A stretch of 64,000 nt of DNA from Topomyia yanbarensis (lineage: Eukaryota; Arthropoda; Insecta; Diptera; Culicidae): positions 92,266,113 to 92,330,112 of the forward strand of contig NC_080672.1 of the NCBI RefSeq assembly GCF_030247195.1. Reading direction: 5' to 3'. The stretch's first letter is position 1. Every line of letters begins with the position of its first letter. This document shows positions 23,122-34,799 of the stretch, in pieces. Below the pieces are notes generated by a model. That model saw nothing but the letters and a program-made list of their open reading frames with translations, was not told where the DNA came from and searched no databases. The position numbers and the translations under genes were made by a program.

Positions 23122-24147
23122 CAGGGTCCGGCACTCGAAGTGTAACCAATTTAAAAAGGTCGTAAATTCGGTTTGGAATATTATTTTAATTTACTTCTAA
23201 GTGCAGAATGTGTGAAAATAATCACTTTTACTCGATATGGCCACATTTTACCTTGACTATGGCTGCGCGACGGTCAAAAAACGAATCGAAAGCAGCCCGA
23301 ATGTGACTTGTTGGTATTTTGGTTCCCTCACGGACAATGATTTTTTTCAGCGTCCCTAGGCTGATGTATTTTTACTTCGGACCTCCAAAATGATCCAGAG
23401 AAAATAATTCATTGGGTTCGCGTCTGGGCCATTGTGTGGTCAAAATGAAGGTCGGAGCGATGGTTTTCTGCAATTCTTTTGGTTCACTCGCGCTTTGTGA
23501 GATGGTAACGAATCTTGTTGAAACGTCCATGTTCGGCAACCGAAATGTTTGTCTGCCTCGGCTACAATTCTCGTATGAATGGTCGGTGAAGTAAACCTTA
23601 TCATTTTGAGAGTTTACGAATTGCTCAGTTTGAAAGCAAACGCGATGTTCGGAATTCGATCGCTTTTGGGCCAAGCAAGCCACTTCTTCGTTCTCTCAAG
23701 TCTAATTTGTTGCTACTTCGATGCGATATAATGGGCCTTATGGAACTTGTAGAGCTTGATCTTGGGTTCATTTTCCAAAACCGCGTCGGATATTTTCAGT
23801 ACTTTAGCCATTTGATGGGCACTTCGTTGTGGATTTCGCTCAAGTCGATGCTTCACTTATCGCACCATCTCACGTAACGGTGCAGTCTTTTGCTGACCAT
23901 ACCCATAGCGTTGTTTGTTCACATTAAGGTGGTTGAGCTCACAAACAATTTTTCAACAAGATATGAAGCATTCCTACTACATTTAAATTCCGTCGCTGAT
24001 CACTTTTTGTGGCATTCATTTTTGGCAAACTGCTTTCGAACATTTGTCAGCAATACTCCGAACTGTCATAAATTTTAAGCAGCTGACGCTAGTGCGACCG
24101 CTATGTGAACAGGCTAAAGTTGGTTGCACTTCGAGTGCCGGACCTTG
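23122..24147 (-). mobile_element. Mori-type mariner element, about 1.03 kb, both ends present, defective
   Basis: The terminal inverted repeats are CAGGGTCCGGCACTCGAAGT on the left and its near-complement ending TTCGAGTGCCGGACCTTG on the right, each flanked by TA. The minus strand encodes transposase fragments: WTFQQDSLPSHKARVNQ with the second catalytic Asp, LQKTIAPTF, and PDANPMNYFLW where family members have PDLNPLDY. The third catalytic Asp is thus Asn. Reading the frames together, the spacing matches the D37D (mori) group. Frames are broken, so no active enzyme is made. The ends may still be bound by a related transposase. Confidence 0.85.
23372..23683 (-). pseudogene. Mariner transposase fragment
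   Basis: One frame ends WPRREPNELFSLDHFGG, and the adjacent frame reads NGPDANPMNYFLWIILE across the same bases. This exposes the frameshift between the DSLPSHK and PDxNPM motifs. The N-terminal DNA-binding part is not recognisable in the rest of the element. Confidence 0.75.
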
Positions 24148-24199
24148 TATGAAGCAATCAATTTTACTTACCACTTTGTTGCTATCCACTGTACAAACA

Positions 24200-26549
24200 G
24201 TATAGACGAATTTCACACCAACTCGAACAAAAGCACACTCTCAGATTTTTATGAAACTTTCTGTACATGAGAACTTTGTCACAAAAAGCCATTTTGCATA
24301 CTTCGTTTTTTTTTTTCAAAAATGATCTAGACTGTCTTTTGAAAAGGGTCAAACTTTTTTTACCATTTTTTTTTCAAATGGCTGTAGTCTAAAAATGACA
24401 AATCCCACAAAAAAAATTTGTAGGAGTGATTTTCACAAAATTAGTCAAATTTTTTAAACAAAATATTGAAAAAATTCTTCATTGACTCCTACACTGAAAA
24501 AAACCGATTTTAAAAATTTAAAGTCGATTTACAAAAAAACCCATCTTTGATTTAGATGAAACTTTGTTCCAAGATAAGTAATTATGTTTCCTACCTACCG
24601 TCAAAAATTCAAGTTGGGCACTTTCAAGGAAAAAAAGTTATTTGAAAAAAACTTTTCCTTGTCCAAACTGAATTTTTTTTTCAGCGTGTTTTTATCGAAA
24701 ACTAAACCAATGAAAATCATAATCATCTCAGAATCCAAATTCCCAACTGCTAGTGACCTGATACATGCAAAAAGGATCAGTAACGAATTTCATGCAGCAT
24801 CTCGGACTGGAATGGAACGATGCCGAAGGCATTCGTTTAACGGAGATCTGATAATAGAACACATAGCGCACGACCTGCCAACATTTTAATATCGCGAAAA
24901 CCCGAATGAAGTCATGACCCTAATCCATTCTCTTTGACCAAGGTTTGTTGATACCTTGGGGATTCCTGAACTTCCATCGCTCCACGAAATTGGTCAATTT
25001 TCGAGCGTCCTCTGAGAAGAAATATTTAAAAACTGGTTGAAACTACGCGATTTTTCATAAATATCACCTTCTAAAGCCTAAATGTCCATCTTATCATTGT
25101 CATTCTAATCCAATTATCCGCCTTCTCATTACCCGCAATAGAGCACTGCGAAAAAAAATCAAACTAAGGTAATCTACTATGATTTTTCAGATAAAGTACG
25201 CAAAAACTCCCATGTGCTTTCCATGCTCCATCAAGCTCCTGTTGTAACTGTAACAATGTGGGTATGGTCATAATAATTAGCATAAAAGCGATGCATAGCT
25301 GTCATCATATGACGAACGTTCCGTGTATTCCAATCAAAGGATGAATCGAATACACAATGTAGGCCCTAGTCACCAGACGAAACATTGTTTCTCTGATGAT
25401 CCGTCAGCTAATCCGTCGACGGACCGGTACCAGTAATCGCGTTTTCCAGCTTTCATTTGCATTTGTAGCGTCGCGTATATTGGGAAAAATTCGGGCGATC
25501 GGACGTTCAAAAGTCCTTTCGCGTACAATTATAAGCAATCTCTGCCCACCACGAAGTAGGAGACTGTTCAGGGTTGTTCGCGTCGGGTACTCGTTTCGTC
25601 TGACCGTTAATCGTAGTGCAAATGTATTGTGTAAAACCTGGGGGAAAATGTAGGGACTGAAATCTAGGAACACTTGAGATTTTGATGTTCCATGTTGAAA
25701 TTCCTGCTAGTTTCTAAGATTACCGAGACCAGGAATCACTTACTTCGGTTTTGTAACAGCACCATTCAAGGGACACTCTCAGGCCTTTACGAGGAAACTT
25801 AGGAGAGAGAATACTGATTTTCCTCTTTCGGAAATTTATAGGCACATTAGAAGATGTTTCCACAATGACACACATAGACTATCGCTCTTTAGTGTACAAG
25901 GAAACGTAGAAATTAGTTGTTGTCAGTGGCGTAGCGCTTTTTTGCATTCCTTATCGGAGCGTTCCTTAAAAGAATGTTTCGTTTTGTCCCCACATAATTT
26001 ATATGCGGGATATGTCGAGAGATCATGCGGAATCTCTCCACAGTAGGAAAATTGTTCATGATACTCTCCGCATTTTTCACAGCGTGTCGTGTTTCTACAA
26101 TAAGTCGCTGTAGACCCAATTGTTTGCTATGGCGGCAGTTCATGTCTCGCGGCACAAAAAGGCATACAGGTAGACTAGCCCCGTCCAAAAGATCTAAATC
26201 AAAGATGTTTTTTTTGTAAATCGACCTTAAATTTTTAAAATCGATTTTTTGTCAGTGTAGGAGTCAATGAAGACTTTTTTCAATATTTTTATTCGAAATT
26301 TAACAAATTTTGTGAAAATCAATCCTGCAACATTTTTTTATAGGATTTGTCATTTTTAGACTATAGCCCCTTCAAAAAAATTGGTAAAGAAAGTTTGACC
26401 CTTTTCAAAAGATAGTCTAGATCATTTTTGGAAAAACAAAATATGCAAAGTGACTTTATGTGACAAAGTCTTCATGTACAGAAAGTTTAATTAAAATCTT
26501 AGAGGGTACTGCCAACTCTGAATACGATTAAGCGCGAAATTCGTCTATA
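24200..26549. mobile_element. Foldback-like structure with arms of about 355 bp
   Basis: Segment 24200-24556 is the diverged reverse complement of 26192-26549. Paired landmarks are TATAGACGAATTTC / GAAATTCGTCTATAG, TGATCTAGACTGTCTTTTG / AAAGATAGTCTAGATCA, and CATCTTTGATTTAGAT / ATCTAAATCAAAGATG. The enclosed 1.6 kb holds a minus-strand gag relic (25913-26190) directly against the right arm. Either a large foldback element captured retroelement sequence, or two related repeats flank it in opposite orientation. No transposase was seen. Confidence 0.7.
25913..26190 (-). pseudogene. Non-LTR gag relic with decayed zinc knuckle
   Basis: The minus strand reads DGASLPVCLFVPRDMNCRHS then KQLG. This matches the LPVRLFVP.VMNC..CKQLGH segment that opens the CCHC zinc knuckles of a mosquito non-LTR gag as I recall it. 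The second knuckle Cys is Ser here and the frame shifts after KQLG. Farther on, another frame gives HDLSTYPAYKL-like sequence, matching the relic at 1576-1791. Function would have been RNA binding in the retroelement particle; it is now broken. Confidence 0.58.
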
Positions 26550-27299
26550 GCAAAATATCGTTTATCATAACTACTGTGTGAAATAATAAAGAATATCGAT
26601 CCACGGTAAAAAGTAGCCCCACTGCGGACGAATTGCCCAAGTAACCAATAAGCATTATAACGTAGCCTAATATCCGCTTTAGATCTACATATAGGGCAGC
26701 CTTAAAGAGCCGTTAAGCTCTATATTCTGGTATAATGCTGGTATTAAGCAGGAAAGGTGAATTATTGTGCTAAGCAGAGATTGACAGCCCGTTTTTGTCT
26801 TACTAATGCTAATATACAGCAGTCATGCACAAATGTCAAATTTGAAAGCCTGATATTTGCTCTACTCATGCTATTAGAAAACTTAAATTGGCTTTCATTT
26901 TCCGCAATGATGCAACGATTTCTTATGTTTTCTTTTTAGTATGATGAACTAAAAGGAAAAATAATAAAATATTGAAAAATAATACTCCCTTCTAATGCAT
27001 TGCAATGAATATCCTTAGCGGTATTTCGTTCTCACGCAATATGAATAGAGGTACCTTACCTCGTCTTCACGGCAAGTGTGCTGCTCACTTGCTAATTGAA
27101 TATCGTTACAATACAAAAAAGAATAAAAAAAAAGAATTCACTCATAATCGTTAACAAAAAAGGTTTAACCTAATTTTTAATTCGGAGTCCTTAGACTTCG
27201 AATCATTCTATTTTGAAGTCGATTGTGGTAGACTACTATCACTCGGATTCGAAGAGTACCTGGATAAAATTCGATCAACTCACAATCCACAACAACAAA
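26550..27299. other. Unassigned AT-rich DNA
   Basis: No gene, tRNA-like box or terminal repeat recognised. Confidence 0.4.
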
Positions 27300-28020
27300 A
27301 AAAGTTTTTGAAAATATCCTCCCAGAGGCATGATTCGAACCTGCAACCCTTGGGACTCCGGCCCAATGCACAAACCCTTATTTATACTATCCTTGGGATA
27401 TGAAGACGTCCCAGAAAGAACACATGCTTATCGCATTGGCGATAGTGATAGTACCCTGCCTACGATTTCTAGTCCCTTGCCTAGTCAACAGAGGTATGAC
27501 GGGAGTGAATGCGCCGTTCAAATTGAAGAAATATTTCATTTTTTGGCTTTTGACCTAAGTGCCTTATTTAATACTTTTTAATGGTACCCAACGGGGAAAA
27601 CAGATCAAAATGCTGAGTTAAACGAAAGCAATTATGTGAAATGTGTGTGGATTGGGACCTACAACCTTTGGGACTCCGGCCTAGACGATAATAAAAACCC
27701 GGGCTTTGGTATCCAACGGGGAAATTAGGCTAGGTGGCAGCTGCGGTTGTGTGTGATCTCATTTTAGAGGCAGGGTACGATTACTGTCGCTAATGCGATA
27801 ATCATATTTTCTTTCTGGGGCGTCTTCATATCATAGGGCTAGCAGAAGGGTTGGTGCATTGGGCCAGAGTCCCTAGGGTTGCAGGTTCGAATCCTGCCGC
27901 TGGGGAGATTTTTTTCACATAATTGCTTTCGCTTAACTCAGCATTTCGATCTGTTTTCCGCGTTGGGTATGATTAAAAAGTCTTAAATAAGGTATTGCCA
28001 CTTACGTCAAAACCAAAAAA
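27300..28020. repeat. Cluster of tRNA-like repeats in opposite orientation
   Basis: A plus-strand copy (about 27755-28020) has GTTGCAGGTTCGAATCCTGC, a perfect B box, after GGTGCATTGGGCCAGAGTCC. A minus-strand copy (about 27320-27490) has the complementary GATTCGAACCTGCAACCC and the same leader, TCTTCATATC / GATATGAAGA. A third, minus-strand fragment (27536-27690) pairs with the plus copy's 3' portion, sharing AACTCAGCATTTCGATCTG and GTTGGGTA words. Together they form an imperfect inverted repeat. They are best read as tRNA-derived SINEs, although the tRNA-like part is internal rather than at the 5' end. Confidence 0.6.
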
Positions 28021-29835
28021 ATGAATTATTTATTTGAAATAATGTTGTAAGTGTAAGTTTTTTTGTAAGAATGTCACTATTTTCCAGACTTTCTTGTTCC
28101 CAAGTGTCAATTTTAGATTTAAAATACTTGGAATCGTTAATGCGAAGTGTTTTAAGATGAATTCGAGAGAAACTAAAGCTATATTTAAAAAAAAATATCT
28201 CATACCGTTCTCGTGTTAAACTTTTTTTTTTAAATTTTGACTATTCAACGATCTCAAAAAAATAAAACTAAGTCTAATTCCGGCTTCAAATGTTCATCTA
28301 ATCCCTCGCAGTAGTAGACCCCGCGTTGCTTCACGGAAGTAAATTCGCAAGCTAGTAGGTATATGAAAGTCGTTCAATGTAACGCCGGCGGACGGCGGCA
28401 AGTTGGAACATCTTTTCCTGAACTCCGAACGACAGGTACACATATACCCAAACCAGTTCACAGAGCCACCTCCTCCGCAATTAGCATATCTGGTTTGGAC
28501 GATCGTTAGAGCGCGCCGCAGTAACACCCGTCGCCGCCTCCGCCATCGCCAGTCCATAGCTGAATTCGCGTTAATTGAAAGAGAGTTTCAGTGGGCTTTC
28601 GTTCCGTTCGAGACTGGGCAGGCAGATTGTCATGCCGGGAAGGCACGAGTGACTCTGGTGCGTGTCGGTATCTTCCATCTCCCGGCTAATGGTCCAGTTT
28701 GCGACTGACTGCGGCTGGACCGCGGAGGACAAGGAACTGAAAACCCTGACATAATTAAATTAGCACATCGTCGATGCGCACATGTTGCTCAAATTCAGTG
28801 GTTTGCCGCTGTTCGTTTCGGAGCCTTAACCGCATCGAAGCAAACATCGGCAAGTGGCCATTAGCAGCCGCGGGGGATCAGTTTGATTGTACGGTTCCTC
28901 GCGGGACAAGAGCGGACGAATTTAATCAGTGATTAAATTTGTGATTTCCGTTGTTTCGCAAGGGAATTCATATGTTGGATTTACTGTGGCAACCGGCCGG
29001 GACAGAACAGGATTAAATCTCATAAAAAACGCACACACACACGCACACATCCAAGCCGCCGTTGATCGTCGCAATAAATTCTGATTTGTGATAATGACGG
29101 GTGGGGACTCTCTTTCGCTATTTTGATTGCGATAAATGAGTACAACGACAAACATAATAAATCGGGAGCTAGAATCTCCAGGCAACTCTCCACGTACACT
29201 ATACACATATGGCTGACAGGAGAAGAATCTTGACTCACCATATGTCGCTGTCGTTGCCGCCGACCAGTCGTATAACAATAAATGATCGCAAAAACTAATT
29301 CACCGGCGAAACAAAGAGCTGTCTGACTGGTGGCGACCGAGTTTGTTGACTTACTGGTGGGAGATCATCAGTGGAATAAATTGATAAAAATTGTTTTAAA
29401 TTGTCTAAATTTGACAGTTCATTTCTGGCTTTATTTTATCCTTTTCTTTTTGACGGTCGTTTGGAAGGTCGTATCGTATCATCATGGCTAAGGTGATCGG
29501 ATTTCAACAGAATTGCAAAGAAGAGCGAACATAAAATTCTCTAACACGTGAATCACAGATAAGAAATATATCGATAAATACTAATCTATGATGTCCACAA
29601 ACTTCTGGTTAGGAAAAATTAATTGGACGTTGGAGAATCAATGAGATCATGTTTCGATGTCTTTATTGCGTTTAATTGATTGGAAGTGTTACTTCAACTG
29701 ATGATGAAGACACACAACCCACAACCGGGGAAGAGGACATTTTATCTATGACATCACATTTTTTATCCACTCAATGCGTTTCACAAAAAATGTGCGCTAA
29801 ACTACACCGCTAGCACGCTGTTTATGCATTTTTGA
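28021..29835. other. Unassigned; GC-richer patch at 28280-29340
   Basis: The patch has higher GC and many CpG than its surroundings, a CA-rich run (29024-29050) and the small palindrome AATTTAAT-CAGTG-ATTAAATT near 28920. Open frames on both strands (up to 118 codons) show no family resemblance. It could be a regulatory island or unrecognised untranslated exon of the gene starting near 39-40 kb, but nothing proves it. Confidence 0.35.
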
Positions 29836-29837
29836 TG

Positions 29838-30620
29838 TTAGGCCATTAGGCCGAGTGCGTCATAAAGCCTAATGTAATTAGATCGACAACCATTAGGCCA
29901 AATGGGCCATTAGGCCGAATGAGTCATTTGGCAAAATGGGTATTAGGCTAAATGGGTCGTTAGGCAGTGTCATAAAATTTAAAACATAAGCTAATTTGAT
30001 TATGAGAGCAAAAGTAATATTGTCTTCATTCTGGTCTAACACGAGACCTCTGATACAGCAGCTCAACAGCAGTTATCGGCATTAGTGAACCGTCATGGAA
30101 TCTCTTTCCTACCCGGACGTATTGTAATGATAGTCTGGGGAAAATAATTGAGTGTTTTTCCGTCTTTACAACATGAGATGTTCTATTCAAGTTTTACAAA
30201 CTGTAATTGCTATATTAATCCTGCTTATTCGCAGCTAGATTGCAAAGCAGCAGTAGCAGCGTCAGAACGGTGTCCGGGCATTTGGCTATGGGTTGTTCGG
30301 CCGGTTGGAATTTGGGCTACGTCCGGGTAGGAAACCGTTTCCTACCCGGACGTATTGTAATGATAGTCTGTGGAAAATAATTGAGTGTTTTTCCTTCTTT
30401 AAAACATGAGCTGTTCTATTCAAGTTTTACAAACTGTAATTGCTATATTAATCCTGCTTATTCGCAGCTAGATTGCAAGTCAGCAGTAGCAGCGTCAGAA
30501 CGGTGTCCGGGCATTGGGCTAAGGGTTATTCGGCCGGGTGGAATTTGGGCTGAATGGATATTAGACCAAATGGACGTTAGACCGTAGTACATGAAGGCGA
30601 ATGGGCGTCAGGCCGAATTT
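29838..30620. repeat. TTAGGCC.AATGGGCCA-type minisatellite around a 229-bp tandem duplication
   Basis: At 29838-29970 and 30520-30620, degenerate words of ATTAGGCCAAATGGGCC recur. Between them two copies of a unit begin at 30108 and 30337 (offset 229 bp). Both contain CCTACCCGGACGTATTGTAA, TTGAGTGTTTTTCC, GCTATATTAATCCTGC, GCAGTAGCAGCGTCAGAACG and GTGTCCGGGCATT. The copies differ at only a few positions, so the duplication is recent relative to its surroundings. Confidence 0.8.
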
Positions 30621-31279
30621 TTAATAAAGAGGAGGAAAGAGGAGTTCTAGATTATCGTACAGAGCTTCCAGGATTTGCCGGCTTAAGATAAATTTGCGTA
30701 GCTCAATTAAATAGTTTTTTTTTTTCAATTTATACAACAAGGAATTTTTGTAGCAATGCATACAGTCCCTGGCTATATTATCAGTTTTTCAAAATATTGT
30801 CACTGATCGTATTGATGTTCTCCGATTTTGATGAACATTTCAGCGTTTGTTTGTGCATATGTGGGAAGAATTTCTGTCAAATATTACTTTCATACCTTGA
30901 CGGGAAGTAGGGTAAAACAGGTATTGAAAATTGGTCCGAAGAAATAGATCGAAATTTTAAAATCTCCAACTCTGATTTAACATGATGAAATCTTATTTTC
31001 TGTTCAGTTTTTTCTGAATGGGTTTCGGAAATAGTTGAAAATAGGTTACACCTTTTCGATGTGTAGTGAATATGTTGAAAAACATTTATATTTTACCCTG
31101 AAAAATTAAAATTTTGAAAACGTTATAGCTCTTTGCAACAACATAGTTGAGCATGGGTGTGTATGGATGAATTTTAGAGTTAACTTGAGGACTATAATTT
31201 TGTGACAATAGCTTTTCGAGGTATTCAAAAATTCGCGAAATATTACATTTTTTTTAAATTTCAAAATTCAGATCCATCC
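30621..31279. other. Unassigned AT-rich DNA
   Basis: No recognisable gene or bounded repeat. Confidence 0.4.
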
Positions 31280-31960
31280 CAAGTTCCGCGTAATTATGTC
31301 ACACATCCGTTTTCGGATGCCATGGCGCAGCCTGGTGTGTCATAATGTCCCGGACGTTATGACGCACCATCCTTCGGAGTGTCTTAGTGTATGCGAGATC
31401 TCGGGCGTAGATGTACGGGGTTGATCGATTGCACTTTCGCCTTTGTGACCAGGTTAGTATCATTGCGATGGGCTCCAGCGTCTGTATGTAAATTTGTTCG
31501 ATCGCGTGGGCGTTTGAATGTCGTGAATGCTAGCATGTATGTAGCTTCTAGTGTATACATACATTCTGATGCTAAAAGAGTATGTGATACCCATATCACC
31601 AGGAATCCCCCGGTACTTGCGTTCTGAAACATGTTATCTAGTGTATATGCGCGTAATTTTTTTTAGAATTTTCCAGCTAAAGCTATGGTTCTCAGGAAAG
31701 GGTTGAGGCTACCGAACGTGACCGATACATGATCACGCTTGATACCTTGTTTATAAATTCGTAAGTGCTAGACTTAGAGTCGTTTTTATGCGTTAAAGTG
31801 CGCGTGAGTATGTGTGGACGATCGCGATTGCATGTTCGCGTTTGTGACTAGCTTTGTATTATCGTGAAAGTCACGAGCATTTATACGTTTGGAATGAGAG
31901 AGATTGTGAGTGTACATGGGAGAATATGCAATTGACATCATGTAAAAAAAAGAAAAAATA
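31280..31960 (-). repeat. 2-kb repeat family, diverged minus-strand interior fragment
   Basis: Read on the minus strand it follows the family order: AACCTGGTCACAAAGGCG, ACGCCCGAGATCTCGCATAC, GATCATGTATCGGTCACG, CACTAGATAACATG, CTGGTGATATGG and ACGCGATCGAACAAATTTAC. Each matches a block of copies 1-3, but identity is clearly lower. The head and A-tail were not found, so this is an old fragment. Confidence 0.55.
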
Positions 31961-32575
31961 GCATGCCAAATTAAAATAAAAATTATGCAAAGAGATAAAG
32001 TAGGGGTGTAAAACTTGTTCCAGAAAATTTTTGGATTACATAAGTAGTGGAAAGGCTAACAGAGAGTGGCAGCACTGTCGAATCGCTTGGACGATTTGTC
32101 AGCTATATACAGTGATACATAGTATATTTAACAGGAAATCGAAATCGATCGTTCAGTAAGTCGTATCTTCTGTTGTGTTGTGTGTTAGCAGGTTCGTTCC
32201 ATTTAGCGTCTATAGCGCCATCTGAATTCGACTTGTTGATGCATCAATTTCGTTGATTGCAGATGGAGAGGAATTCTTCGCTGAAATGCCACAGATTACG
32301 GGCGAATGACCATTTGGTTAAAACCCTCAATAAACAATTACAATTACAAATGCCATAGATTAATGAATTCAGAATAACACGCATCGTGAGATCGTTTTGT
32401 GTTATTTTTCATTGCTTATTTACATTTACCCAAATATTTTCCTCATTGCAAATAAGTGCCAGTTTTTTATGCTAACGTAATTTATAATAATCAATACAAT
32501 GGTGTAAAAGTACCAAAAATGGTTATTTTCAGGTTATTTTTGAGACATCATCAAAAAAATTTGATCCATTGTTCT
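31961..32575. other. Unassigned
   Basis: Nothing recognised apart from short AT-rich runs. Confidence 0.4.
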
Positions 32576-33072
32576 GCCTCAAAATATGAATTTCACATCA
32601 ATATTTATCGAAATGCACCATAAATGGTCAATGATGGTTCTTTGATACACCCAAAAATAGTCGTTTCCAAAAAAATCAATATTGGTATCACTGTTGGTAA
32701 CTTATAAACATTATTTAGTAGAAAACCATGAAATTACTCAATCAAAACCCAAATAAAAAGAGTTGAACAAACTCTGCATAAGAAAGAACACCTATGCATA
32801 TTTTGGTTATTCTATTCAATCGCCTTATATAATTTAAACATTCCTTACCGAAAGTGCCATATTTTCTTTATATTTTGGTTTTAATTGAGTAATTTTATAA
32901 TTTTTCATTAAATAATGTTATAAATTACCAACAGTGATAATATAGAGTAGAAGTTTAATACACCAAAGAAGCTAAAGATTACTTTTTTGGTGTATTAAGG
33001 ATCCATCATGGAAGAAGTTCGACCTCCATTATGAACATTAATGATGCATATCGATTTATATTTCAGGGGTCT
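32576..33072. repeat. Palindromic MITE-like repeat of about 0.5 kb
   Basis: The arms are imperfect reverse complements. TGGTATCACTGTTGGTAAC (32685) pairs with TTACCAACAGTGATA near 32927, and AAATTACTCAATCAAAACC with GGTTTTAATTGAGTAATTTT. Outer parts ATGATGGTTCTTTGATACACC and GGTGTATTAAGGATCCATCAT also pair. A spacer of about 100 bp is unpaired. There is no coding sequence, and it lies just before the 5' region of the R1-type element. Confidence 0.65.
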
Positions 33073-33608
33073 AACGACGTCCTCCTTGCGTAGCTACTGT
33101 GAGCTGAAAAGTTTTGCAAAAATATGGTGGAGTTTGGACAGTATTGGGCTCTGTTAAACTTCTATAAAAAGCCAGAATTCCGAAGCAGCTTCGTCGCAGC
33201 GAGTCTTTCCGCTTCTGCTAAAATTCTATCAAATAGCATAAAAGCACCCTATCCGAACCGGAGTGCCAACCGGCATATCATGATCGATGTCAGTAACACC
33301 TAATTACGGTGTGCTAGTCATGGCGTACGGACAACGGACAGGACACAAATCACGAATAGAACGGTGACTTTGGGCTGACACGCGTACTGTCGTACTCCCT
33401 GAGTAACGAGGGATTAGACCGACTTGAAATGACGAGTTGGCTAATAATACGGCTGACCTCGTCGCCAATAGTTGGTGGTACTAGATTCGTAATAGTGTAA
33501 TAGTGTTACCCTATCATGGTCTCGCTGCTTGCATAGATAACCGTGGAATCACAAGAAGCGACTTCGTACAACGAGTGGAAATAACCGCCCGGAGTTAGGA
33601 CCCAATCA

Positions 33609-34780
33609 AATGAATAGCAAACAAGAAACTCACACATACGGAGTAGGCGCGGCGAATCCGTTCGCCAGAGGTGGTTTGGTGAAGTTATTTCAGCAAGAGC
33701 AGGAGGAGGAGAAGCAGCAGCATCAACAACAGCCATAGCAGATCAGGGTTAATAAAACCCCACAGAAACCGGAAGTAGTGGCAACGAAGTACTTGGTGAA
33801 GGAGCTCCACAAATTCGTGGCGCGAGAAGCCATGGTCATAAGAACATTGAGGAGATGGTTCTCGGAGTCCGAAAGGTATTAGCGTCTACCGTCAGGGAGT
33901 ATGACACGTCAACGCTGAGGGCGGATGTAACTGAGCGTGCACTGACGTCGGCCAAGGCTATTGTCTTCTCAGCCCTACCCTGTCTTCGAAACAGGAAAAG
34001 AAGAAGCAGGTTGGAGTGGAGAAAACGCCAATTTCCGTGACTTCAAAGAGGGTAAGAACCTCGCCAAGACTAAGCTAAGCGCGCAACTCAAAAGCTAGGA
34101 AGGAGAAACGCAGGAAACAGCAACGGTGAAAGAAGGAGAGAATGGTGAAACAGAGGAGGAAAGGATGCCAAAGAGAGGAGCCATGCTCGCCAAGAATGTC
34201 AGAGAGGATCCGGAGCTGAGGAATCTGATTGAAAACGCGGTAAGAGCTAGGCGTTCCCCTTTCCCCCTCTTCGAGTTGAAGAAGGATCCTACGATTAACA
34301 GCTCAAAGATTCAGGAGATTATGACCGAATCGCTGGGCGAAGCGGTAAGAGTTGAAGCAGGTTGCACTGTGTCTTAGGTGCACCTAAGACACAGTGCAAC
34401 CTGGATAAGGTGCGTATAACGATCCGGTTAAAGAAGACGTACGAAGAGGCATATACAGCGATGATCTGTCTACCGGTAATCGCTGCCGTCAAGGCGCTGG
34501 AGGTAGGCAAAGTTACGGTTGGATGGTCGAGGTTCCCATTGAGAGTCGCCTCACGAGTGAATAAACAAGCGAAATGTTTCAAGTGTTTAGGCTTTGGACA
34601 TTTGGCAGGGGCTTGCAAAGGCACGGCTAGATCCAGGATGAGCTGGAAAAGCGGGGAGACGGGTCACCTGCGAGAGACTGCATGCAGAGGCCGAATTGCA
34701 TGTTTTGCACTCCAGTGGACGGATATCAGACAAGTGGATTCAAATGACCTGCCTACAAGAGGGCGACTGAGGTAATGGAG
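33609..34780 (+). pseudogene. R1-like ORF1 (gag) relic with CCHC zinc knuckle
   Basis: Pieces in shifting frames: MNSKQETHTYGVGAANPFAR, MVLGVRKVLASTVREYDTST, MTESLGEAVRVEAG, ICLPVIAAVKALEVGKVTVG, then CFKCLGFGHLAGAC, a clean C-x2-C-x4-H-x4-C knuckle. A second knuckle is damaged (SGETGHLRETAC lacks the leading Cys pair). Gag would bind element RNA. A perfect 46-bp palindrome (34358-34403) interrupts the frame between the EAVRVEAG and TQCNL segments. Confidence 0.78.
34358..34403. repeat. Perfect 46-bp palindrome with no spacer
   Basis: The half-site AGGTTGCACTGTGTCTTAGG (from 34359) is followed at once by its exact reverse complement, with symmetry centred between 34380 and 34381. All 23 base pairs match. 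It lies inside the decayed gag frame. Confidence 0.9.
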
Positions 34781-34799
34781 ATAACCCAGATAAATCTCA

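Noticed and set aside
27846..27907. tRNA gene
   Set aside because: A good B box is present, but the acceptor stem and A box do not fold as a tRNA; it is better explained as part of a SINE.
28922..29278. 118-codon minus-strand frame in the GC-richer patch
   Set aside because: A second frame overlaps it and no family pattern is visible; the CA run suggests spacer DNA.
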